Made by a program: the position numbers and the translations under genes. 64,000 nt of DNA, taken from assembly GCF_023101205.1 (NCBI RefSeq), contig NZ_CP078078.1, positions 1,302,001 through 1,366,000 on the forward strand. The letters run 5' to 3'. Shown here one piece after another: positions 57,781 to 64,000 of this stretch. Within the stretch, counting starts at the first letter, position 1. Each line of letters opens with the position of its first letter. The DNA comes from Microbacterium aurugineum (GTDB taxonomy: Bacteria > Actinomycetota > Actinomycetes > Actinomycetales > Microbacteriaceae). The notes under the pieces are model-generated. The model ran no database searches, was not told where the DNA came from, and saw only the letters and a list, made by a program, of their open reading frames with translations.

Positions 57781-59223
57781 ATGTCATTTCTGGAATACGC
57801 TCCGGCACCGGAGTCCACCGCGATCCTGAACCTCAAGGACAGCTACGGTCTGTTCATCGACGGCGAGTTCGTCGACGGCTCCGGTTCGTCCTTCTCGACG
57901 ATCTCGCCGTCGAGCGAGAAGCACATCGCCGAGATCGCCTCCGCCAGCGACGAGGACGTCGACCGTGCGGTCGCCGCCGCGCGCCGCGCCTATGACAAGA
58001 CGTGGTCGAAGATGAGCGGACGCGACCGTGGGAAGTACCTCTTCCGCATCGCCCGCCTCGTGCAGGAGCGCGCCCGTGAACTCGCGGTCGCCGAGAGCCT
58101 CGACAACGGAAAGCCGATCAAGGAGAGCCGCGACGTCGACGTGCCCCTCGTCGCCTCCTGGTTCTTCTACTACGCAGGGTGGGCAGACAAGCTCGATCAC
58201 GCCGGACTCGGGGCGAACCCGCGCGCGCTCGGCGTCGCCGGACAGATCATCCCGTGGAACTTCCCCCTGCTGATGCTCGCGTGGAAGATCGCGCCCGCTC
58301 TCGCGGCCGGGAACACCGTCGTGCTCAAGCCCGCCGAGACCACCCCGCTGACGGCGCTCCTCTTCGCGGAGATCCTGCAGCAGGCCGACCTTCCGGCCGG
58401 TGTCGTGAACATCGTGACCGGAGCCGGCGCGACCGGATCGACGCTGGTGCGCCACCCCGACGTGGACAAGGTCGCCTTCACCGGTTCCACGGGGGTCGGT
58501 CGTGACATCGCCCGGGCCGTGGCAGGAACCGCCAAGAAGGTCACCCTGGAGCTCGGCGGCAAGGCGGCGAACATCGTGTTCGACGACGCGCCGATCGATC
58601 AGGCCGTCGAGGGCATCGTGAACGGCATCTTCTTCAATCAGGGCCATGTGTGCTGTGCCGGAAGCCGTCTGCTGGTCCAGGAGTCGATCCACGACGAGGT
58701 CGTCGACCGACTCAAGACTCGCCTGTCGACGCTGCGGCTGGGGGACCCCCTCGACAAGAACACCGACATCGGTGCGATCAACTCCGCCGCGCAGCTCGCG
58801 CGGATCCGCGAGCTCAGCGACATCGGTGAGGCGGAGGGCGCGGAGCGGTGGACCGCTGACTGCGCCATCCCCGAGCAGGGGTTCTGGTTCGCTCCGACGA
58901 TCTTCACCGGGGTCGAGGCGTCGCACCGCATCGCCCGCGATGAGGTCTTCGGCCCTGTGCTGTCGGTGCTGACCTTCCGCACCCCGGCGGAGGCGATCGC
59001 GAAGGCGAACAACACACCGTACGGCCTCTCCGCCGGCATCTGGTCAGACAAGGGATCGCGCATCCTCGCGGTGGCCGACCGACTGCGCGCCGGGGTGATC
59101 TGGGCCAACACGTTCAACCGATTCGACCCGTCGAGCCCGTTCGGCGGTTACAAGGAATCCGGGTACGGCCGCGAGGGCGGACGTCAGGGACTCACCGCCT
59201 ACCTCAAGGGAGCCGCAGCATGA
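57781..59223 (+). CDS. Aldehyde dehydrogenase, catalytic subunit
   Basis: A 480-residue NAD(P)-dependent aldehyde dehydrogenase. The catalytic Cys is in GHVCCAGSRLL, the general base Glu in VTLELGGKAANIVF, and the NAD site has GSTGVGRDIARAVA. It likely oxidises acetaldehyde from the DeoC reaction to acetate. It follows deoC by 13 nt with GGGAAG upstream, and overlaps the next gene by ATGA. The downstream partner is a truncated ALDH, so the two polypeptides together resemble ALDH16 (see findings). Confidence 0.92.
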   Translation: MSFLEYAPAPESTAILNLKDSYGLFIDGEFVDGSGSSFSTISPSSEKHIAEIASASDEDVDRAVAAARRAYDKTWSKMSGRDRGKYLFRIARLVQERARELAVAESLDNGKPIKESRDVDVPLVASWFFYYAGWADKLDHAGLGANPRALGVAGQIIPWNFPLLMLAWKIAPALAAGNTVVLKPAETTPLTALLFAEILQQADLPAGVVNIVTGAGATGSTLVRHPDVDKVAFTGSTGVGRDIARAVAGTAKKVTLELGGKAANIVFDDAPIDQAVEGIVNGIFFNQGHVCCAGSRLLVQESIHDEVVDRLKTRLSTLRLGDPLDKNTDIGAINSAAQLARIRELSDIGEAEGAERWTADCAIPEQGFWFAPTIFTGVEASHRIARDEVFGPVLSVLTFRTPAEAIAKANNTPYGLSAGIWSDKGSRILAVADRLRAGVIWANTFNRFDPSSPFGGYKESGYGREGGRQGLTAYLKGAAA

Positions 59224-60071
59224 GCAAGCGTCTGACCGTTCCGAAGACGTACAAGCTGGCGATCGGCGGCGCCTTCCCGCGCAGCGAGTCCGGACGCACC
59301 TATGAGGTGCTCTCACCCAAGGGCGCGTTCCTCGCGAACGCCGCCAAGGGGTCACGCAAGGACGCCCGCGATGCTGTGGTCGCCGCGCGTGCCGCGGTGA
59401 AGGGCTGGTCGGGTGCGACCGCCTACAACCGCGGGCAGGTGCTGTACCGCGTCGCCGAGGTGCTCGAAGGCCGCAGGGCGCAGTTCATCGACGAGATCGT
59501 GGCGCAGGAGGGGGCTTCGTCGTCCGCTGCTGCCGCTCAGGTCGACGAGGCGATCGATCTGTGGGTCTGGTACGCCGGATGGTGCGACAAGTACGCCCAG
59601 GTGGCGGGCAATGCGAACCCGGTGTCCGGTCCGTACTTCAACATCTCCGTACCGGAACCGACCGGTGTAGTGGCCATCGTCGCCCCGCAGGACTCGTCGT
59701 TGCTCGGATTGGTCTCGGTCGTCGCGCCGGCTCTGGTCGCGGGTAACACCGTCGTGGTCGTCGCGAGTGAGCAGCACCCCCTGTCGGCGATCAGCCTCGC
59801 GGAGGTTCTGGCCACGAGCGACGTCCCCGGCGGCGTCGTCAACGTGCTCACCGGTTCGCCGGCCGAGATCGCCCCGTGGCTCGCCTCGCATCAGGACGTG
59901 AACGCCCTCGATCTGGCCGGCGCGGGCGACCTCGACTGGGTCGACATGCAGATCGCGGCCGCCGACACGCTCAAGCGCGTGCTCACACCGGGTGAAGTGA
60001 TCGCCTCCCCGGAGCGGATCGGTGCCTTCACCGAGGTGAAGACCGTCTGGCACACCAAGAGCATGGTCTGA
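59220..60071 (+). CDS. Truncated aldehyde dehydrogenase-like partner protein
   Basis: A 283-residue protein that covers the N-terminal and cofactor-domain part of an ALDH but stops before the catalytic domain. The usual Cys is missing, and the Glu motif ELGGK is replaced by LDLAGAGD. It starts SKRLTVPKTYKLAIGGAFPRSESGRTYEVLSPKG and keeps PTGVVAIVAPQDSSLLGLVSVVAPALVAGNTVVVV. The frame is intact, it overlaps the active ALDH by ATGA, and it is unlikely to be a degraded copy. It may be a structural or regulatory partner. A second function is not excluded. Confidence 0.85.
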   Translation: MSKRLTVPKTYKLAIGGAFPRSESGRTYEVLSPKGAFLANAAKGSRKDARDAVVAARAAVKGWSGATAYNRGQVLYRVAEVLEGRRAQFIDEIVAQEGASSSAAAAQVDEAIDLWVWYAGWCDKYAQVAGNANPVSGPYFNISVPEPTGVVAIVAPQDSSLLGLVSVVAPALVAGNTVVVVASEQHPLSAISLAEVLATSDVPGGVVNVLTGSPAEIAPWLASHQDVNALDLAGAGDLDWVDMQIAAADTLKRVLTPGEVIASPERIGAFTEVKTVWHTKSMV

Positions 60072-60098
60072 TCCGCGTCCGCGGATCTCTCCGAATGC

Positions 60099-60140
60099 TG
60101 CGGCGTCTCGACCGGTGCGCACCGGTCGAGACGCCGCAGT
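60099..60140. terminator. Perfect 42-bp palindrome, terminator of the deo operon
   Basis: The 21-base arms are exact reverse complements. A second, smaller hairpin (60071-60078 with 60081-60088) begins at the last base of the ALDH partner gene's stop codon. Together they separate the operon from the clpX promoter. Confidence 0.8.
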
Positions 60141-60196
60141 GTCGTCCGGCATCCGACGTGTCCGCGCCAATGCGGCCGTGTGTCACATGCAGCGGT

Positions 60197-60202
60197 TAGG
60201 CT
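60197..60202 (+). promoter_or_regulatory. -10 box of clpX
   Basis: TAGGCT predicts a start near 60209; a leader of about 32 nt contains AGGAGG (60229-60234) before ATG 60241. Confidence 0.5.
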
Positions 60203-60240
60203 CGAAGGACGATCTCTGATCCCCCCATAGGAGGACGCGC

Positions 60241-61509
60241 ATGGCACGCATCGGTGAAAGCGCTGACCTGTTCAAATGCTCTTTCTGCGGAAAGAGTCAG
60301 AAGCAGGTCCAGCAGCTCATCGCCGGCCCCGGCGTGTACATCTGCGACGAGTGCGTCGAGTTGTGCAACGAGATCATCGAGGAACGGATGGCGGAGTCGT
60401 CCGCCGATGGGGCAGCGGAATTCGAGTTGCCCAAGCCTCGTGAGATCTTCTCCTTCCTCGAGGAGTACGTCGTCGGCCAGGAGCCCGCGAAGCGCGCTCT
60501 CTCGGTCGCGGTCTACAACCACTACAAGCGCGTCCGCGCGCACGGCACACTTCAGACGGCGGAGCAGCGTGCCGAAGAGGTCGAGATCGCGAAGAGCAAC
60601 ATCCTCCTCATCGGCCCGACAGGCTGCGGGAAGACCTATCTCGCGCAGACGCTCGCCAAGCGCCTCAACGTTCCCTTCGCCGTCGCGGATGCCACGGCGC
60701 TGACCGAGGCCGGCTATGTCGGTGAAGACGTCGAGAACATCCTGCTCAAGCTCATCCAGGCCGCCGACTACGACGTCAAGCGCGCCGAACAGGGCATCAT
60801 CTACATCGACGAGGTCGACAAGATCGCCCGCAAGGCGGAGAACCCGTCGATCACGCGTGATGTCTCGGGCGAGGGTGTGCAGCAGGCACTGCTCAAGATC
60901 ATCGAGGGCACGGTCGCCTCGGTGCCCCCGCAGGGCGGACGCAAGCACCCGCATCAGGAGTTCCTGCAGATCGACACGTCGAACGTCCTGTTCATCGTCG
61001 CGGGAGCCTTCGCCGGCCTGGAAGACATCGTGTCGGCGCGGGTCGGCAAGCACGGCATCGGCTTCGGCGCCCCGTTGCATGACAAGGGCAAAGACCTCGA
61101 TCTTTTCAGCGAAGTGCTCCCGGAAGACCTGCACAAGTTCGGCCTGATCCCCGAGTTCATCGGGCGTCTCCCCGTCGTCACGAACGTCTCTCCCCTCGAC
61201 CAGGACGCCCTGATCGACATCCTCACGGGGCCTCGCAATGCGCTGGTGAAGCAGTACCAGCGCATGTTCGAGATCGACGGTGTGCAGCTCGAGTTCGAAG
61301 AGGATGCACTGCGATCGATCGCCGACCTCGCCGTGGAGCGCAAGACCGGCGCGCGTGGTCTCCGCGCGATCCTCGAGGATGTCCTCGGACCCATCATGTT
61401 CGAGATCCCGTCGGCGGAAGACGTCGCCAAGGTCATCGTGACTCGGGCGGCCGTCGAAGAGGGCGCGCCGCCGACCATCGTGATGGAGCGCAAGCGCAAG
61501 AGCGCGTGA
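60241..61509 (+). CDS. clpX: ATP-dependent Clp protease ATP-binding subunit ClpX
   Basis: ClpX is the hexameric unfoldase that feeds substrates to ClpP1P2. The 422-residue protein has the N-terminal zinc-binding domain ([11 protein letters not shown] and CDECVELC, Cys4), Walker A GPTGCGKT, Walker [11 protein letters not shown], and the C-terminal domain ending in VMERKRKSA. It lies 5 kb from clpP2, with the deoxyribose operon between, and has its own promoter and terminator-flanked region. Confidence 0.98.
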   Translation: MARIGESADLFKCSFCGKSQKQVQQLIAGPGVYICDECVELCNEIIEERMAESSADGAAEFELPKPREIFSFLEEYVVGQEPAKRALSVAVYNHYKRVRAHGTLQTAEQRAEEVEIAKSNILLIGPTGCGKTYLAQTLAKRLNVPFAVADATALTEAGYVGEDVENILLKLIQAADYDVKRAEQGIIYIDEVDKIARKAENPSITRDVSGEGVQQALLKIIEGTVASVPPQGGRKHPHQEFLQIDTSNVLFIVAGAFAGLEDIVSARVGKHGIGFGAPLHDKGKDLDLFSEVLPEDLHKFGLIPEFIGRLPVVTNVSPLDQDALIDILTGPRNALVKQYQRMFEIDGVQLEFEEDALRSIADLAVERKTGARGLRAILEDVLGPIMFEIPSAEDVAKVIVTRAAVEEGAPPTIVMERKRKSA

Positions 61510-61630
61510 CCGGACGCCCGGCGCCCTGGACGACGCCGTCGAGCGAGACCATCGTCGAGGACCGATGATGCCATCCTCGTCGAGGAGTATCGGCATGGCG
61601 CGGGGATCGTCGCGATAGGCACGAAAGCGG

Positions 61631-63697
61631 TCAGCGTCCCACGATTCCGTCGCTGAGTCCCCGCCGTTTCAGGAGCGGTTCGATCTCGGCGTCGCGTCCA
61701 CGGAAGTCACGGTAGGCGGCGAGAGGATCTTTCGAGCCCCCGACACCGAGCAGCCGCTCGCGGAACCGATCGCCGTTGCCGCGAGTGAGACCGCCGTTGT
61801 CGCGGAACCACTCGACGGTATCGGCGTCGAGCACCTCGCTCCAGATGTACGAGTAGTAGCCCGCGCTGTATCCGCCGGAGAACACGTGGGCGAAGTAGGT
61901 GGAGGAGTAGCGCGTCGGCACCGCGGGGTCATCGAGGCCGATGTCGGCCAACGCGGCAGCCTCGAACGCGGCGACGTCGATGACCTTCGCGTCGGTGCCC
62001 AGCCGGTGCCAGGCTTGGTCGAGCCAGGCAGCAGCCAGGTACTCGCTCGTCGCGTGCCCCTGGTCGAACGTCTCGGTGGCGCGCAGACGCTCCACGATCG
62101 CGGGATCCAGAGGGGCGCCGGTCTCATGATGACGCGCGTAGTTGTCGAGGACCTCCGGCCACAGGATCCACATCTCGTTCACCTGGCTCGGGAACTCGAC
62201 GAAGTCGCGGAACACGTTCGTCCCCGCGAAGTGCGGGTACGTCACGCGCGCGAAGAGTCCGTGCAGGGCATGCCCGAACTCGTGGAACAGCGTCGTCACC
62301 TCGTCGAGCGTCAACAGGGTCGGCTCCCCGTCACCCGGCAGCGGCACGTTCAGGTTGTTGACGACGACGGGAGCCGTGCCGCGCAGTCGCGACTGACTCA
62401 CGATCGCGTTCATCCAGGCGCCGCCGCGCTTCGAGTCACGCGTGTAGAGGTCGAGCACGTAGAGGCCGACAGGTGAGCCGTCGGCGTTGCGCACCTCGAA
62501 GACCCGCGCACCCGGGTGGTAGGCGACGAGATCCTCACGCTCGGCGAAGGCGACGCCGTACAGCCGCGTCGCCGCGTAGAAGACACCGTCCTGCAGGACA
62601 CGCTCCGCTTCGAACCAGGGGCGCAGGGCACTGGAGTCGATGTCGTAGCGCGCAGTGCGGACCCGCTCGGTGTAGAACGCCCAGTCGTGGGCTTCGACGG
62701 CGAACGGGGCAGGCTCGGTCTCGTCGACGAGCGCCTGGAGCGCCGCCCGCTCTTCGCGCGCATTCCGCGCTGCGGGACCGGCGAGGCGACGCAGCATCTG
62801 CTCGACAGCGTCCGGAGTACCGGCCGTCTCGTCGGCGGTGACGTAGGCGGCATGCGACTCGTACCCCAGCAGAGCCGCTCGCTCCGCGCGCAGCCGCACG
62901 ATCTCGGTCAGCACGGCACGGTTGTCGTTCGCGTTCCCTCGGGAAGCGCGTGCGAGCGATGCCGCCATGATGCGACGTCGAGACTCTCGCACGCGCAGCT
63001 GGGCCAGCGCCGGGTGCCCGGTGAAGAGCGGAAGCGTGATGAGGAACTTCCCCTCCAGCCCCCGGTCGGCCGCCGCACGTGTGGCCGCCGAGAGCTCACC
63101 GCTGCTCAGACCCTCCAGCTCGGCCGCGGAGTCGAAGACGACGGCGAGGTCGTTCGTGTCGTTGAGCAGGTTGCGCTCGAAGGTGTTGGTCAAAGTGGAC
63201 AGCCGCTGGTTCAGCGCGGTCAGCCGCGTCTTGGCCTCGTCATCCAGGCCCGCGCCCGCGTGCGTCATCTCCCGGTGATGGCGTTCCACCAGATACCGCT
63301 GCTCGGCGTCGAGGTCCAGAGCATCGCGCTGCTCGTACACCTGCCGTATCCGCCAGTACAGGGCGCCGTCGAGCGTGATCGCGTCCTGGTGTGCGGCCAT
63401 GAGCGGCGCGAGCTGCTCGTCGATCTCCTGGATCTCCGGCGTCGCGTCTGCTGAGCTCACGGTGTAGAAGACGTGTGCGACGCGGTCGAGCAACTCGCCG
63501 GAGCGTTCCAGAGCCTCCACGGTGTTCTCGAACGTCGGCATCGACCGGACCATCGTGATGCGCTGGATCTCGCGGAGCTGCTCGTCGAACCCCGCCTGGA
63601 ACGCCGGGAGATAGTGCTCGGGCCGGATCGCCGGGTAGTCGGGGAGGCCGTACGGGAGGGGCGACGGCTGCAGCAACGGGTTCGTGGCGTCGGTCAT
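61631..63697 (-). CDS. dcp: M3 family oligopeptidase / peptidyl-dipeptidase Dcp
   Basis: A 688-residue M3 metallopeptidase that cleaves short peptides, likely in the cytoplasm. The zinc motif is TLFHEFGHALHGLFARV, and the third ligand Glu is in the downstream segment near FVEFPSQVNEMW. The C-terminal part shows GGYSAGYYSYIWSEVLDADT, a hallmark of the Dcp subgroup. The start codon ATG 63697 follows a TAGGCT box by 6 nt, so it may be leaderless. The 121-nt gap to clpX holds no clear gene. Confidence 0.94.
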   Translation of the reverse strand: MTDATNPLLQPSPLPYGLPDYPAIRPEHYLPAFQAGFDEQLREIQRITMVRSMPTFENTVEALERSGELLDRVAHVFYTVSSADATPEIQEIDEQLAPLMAAHQDAITLDGALYWRIRQVYEQRDALDLDAEQRYLVERHHREMTHAGAGLDDEAKTRLTALNQRLSTLTNTFERNLLNDTNDLAVVFDSAAELEGLSSGELSAATRAAADRGLEGKFLITLPLFTGHPALAQLRVRESRRRIMAASLARASRGNANDNRAVLTEIVRLRAERAALLGYESHAAYVTADETAGTPDAVEQMLRRLAGPAARNAREERAALQALVDETEPAPFAVEAHDWAFYTERVRTARYDIDSSALRPWFEAERVLQDGVFYAATRLYGVAFAEREDLVAYHPGARVFEVRNADGSPVGLYVLDLYTRDSKRGGAWMNAIVSQSRLRGTAPVVVNNLNVPLPGDGEPTLLTLDEVTTLFHEFGHALHGLFARVTYPHFAGTNVFRDFVEFPSQVNEMWILWPEVLDNYARHHETGAPLDPAIVERLRATETFDQGHATSEYLAAAWLDQAWHRLGTDAKVIDVAAFEAAALADIGLDDPAVPTRYSSTYFAHVFSGGYSAGYYSYIWSEVLDADTVEWFRDNGGLTRGNGDRFRERLLGVGGSKDPLAAYRDFRGRDAEIEPLLKRRGLSDGIVGR

Positions 63698-63703
63698 CCT
63701 CCG

Positions 63704-63709
63704 AGCCTA
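63704..63709 (-). promoter_or_regulatory. -10 box of dcp, leaderless spacing
   Basis: TAGGCT on the minus strand ends 6 nt before the ATG. Confidence 0.55.
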
Positions 63710-63728
63710 TCCATCGACCTGCGCAGGC

Positions 63729-64000
63729 TCAGGAACCGTCTTCGCTCAGGCGCGTCATCACCCGCCGCAGTGCTTCCACGACCGTGCGGACCGAGCGTCG
63801 ACGCAGGTTCTCCGGACGTGCGAGCACGTCGATCATCCGATGGGTGCTCACCCCTTCGAGCGGGATGCGCACGATGTCCCGATCGTCCACACTGCGCGAC
63901 GTGTATCGTGGCAGCATCCCGAGCACCCCGCCGGCGGCGACCACGGCGGAGACGGCACCGTAGTCGTTGATGCGGTGATGGATCTCGACGGGCCGGTTGG
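63729..64000 (-). CDS. LysR-type transcriptional regulator, C-terminal part
   Basis: The reading frame enters from the right edge and ends with a TGA at 63729-63731. The visible 90 residues (NRPVEIHHRINDYGAVSAVVAAGGVLGMLPRY onwards) match the C-terminal end of a LysR effector-binding domain, with the typical VAAGGVLGMLPRY segment. The helix-turn-helix and the rest lie outside the window. The regulator is transcribed toward dcp on the same strand. The effector is unknown. Confidence 0.75.
   Translation of the reverse strand, partial: NRPVEIHHRINDYGAVSAVVAAGGVLGMLPRYTSRSVDDRDIVRIPLEGVSTHRMIDVLARPENLRRRSVRTVVEALRRVMTRLSEDGS

Noticed and set aside
59220..60071. Treating the second ALDH gene as a degraded pseudogene
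   Set aside because: The frame is intact, it is coupled to the active ALDH gene by a 4-nt overlap, and it ends right before strong terminators. That fits a selected, shorter protein.
60954..61622. Minus-strand frame between clpX and dcp reaching into the intergenic gap
   Set aside because: Most of it is antisense to clpX, and the intergenic part has no ribosome binding site or recognisable protein signature.

Overview
The window is a contiguous piece of a high-GC actinobacterial chromosome, most likely from the family Microbacteriaceae (Microbacterium or a close relative). The evidence is the QcrCAB complex III with a 3-TM Rieske protein and diheme cytochrome c, the actinobacterial CtaF oxidase subunit, RbpA, WhiA, paired ClpP1/ClpP2, a DUF3043 protein, and the order uvrA-uvrC-rapZ-whiA and tig-clpP1-clpP2. 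It is core chromosome: no insertion sequence, prophage, CRISPR array or integrase was seen, and no gap without a gene exceeds 300 bases.

Layout. 1-11.8 kb: rluD, a frameshifted GNAT gene, dnaE, a membrane protein, hisD, nrdR, pyrD, then a divergent pair (DUF3043 protein / M20 peptidase) and an A-type Fe-S carrier. 11.9-21 kb: the aerobic respiratory chain, as ctaC-ctaD-ctaF on the plus strand facing ctaE-qcrC-qcrA-qcrB on the minus strand, with rhodanese, GNAT and RidA genes between. 21-27 kb: trpD, a PHP phosphoesterase, a 5'-3' exonuclease, a less GC-rich secreted PKD protein/lipoprotein pair, and rpsA. 27.3-34 kb: a six-gene operon whose junctions are all 4-nt overlaps, holding a sulfonate-type ABC transporter, acetyl-CoA synthetase, O-acetylhomoserine sulfhydrylase and a CoA-binding protein. 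34-44 kb: coaE, an MFS exporter, uvrB, a TfoX-like protein, a divergent zinc-ribbon/OhrR-type pair, uvrA and uvrC. 44-50.6 kb: rapZ, whiA, sodA, gap, pgk, tpiA, secG and rbpA. 50.6-61.5 kb: a membrane-anchored HEVGH protein, tRNA-Gly, tRNA-Pro, tig, a TPR protein, clpP1, clpP2, a deoxyribose operon (SorC/DeoR regulator, deoC, two aldehyde dehydrogenase genes) and clpX. 61.6-64 kb: an M3 peptidase and the end of a LysR-type regulator.

Regulation. Many genes carry a TANNNT -10 box ending only 5-7 nt before the start codon, which points to widespread leaderless transcription. In four cases the stop codon of the upstream gene is itself the first triplet of the next gene's -10 box. Terminators are mostly long, perfect GC-rich hairpins with little or no U tract.

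The points most worth following up are: a sulfhydrylation operon that could recycle its acetate by-product; an active plus truncated aldehyde dehydrogenase pair that looks like a split ALDH16 enzyme; an OhrR-type peroxide sensor divergent to a small zinc-ribbon gene instead of ohr; an RbpA with all four zinc ligands replaced; and a trigger factor with a histone-H1-like tail.
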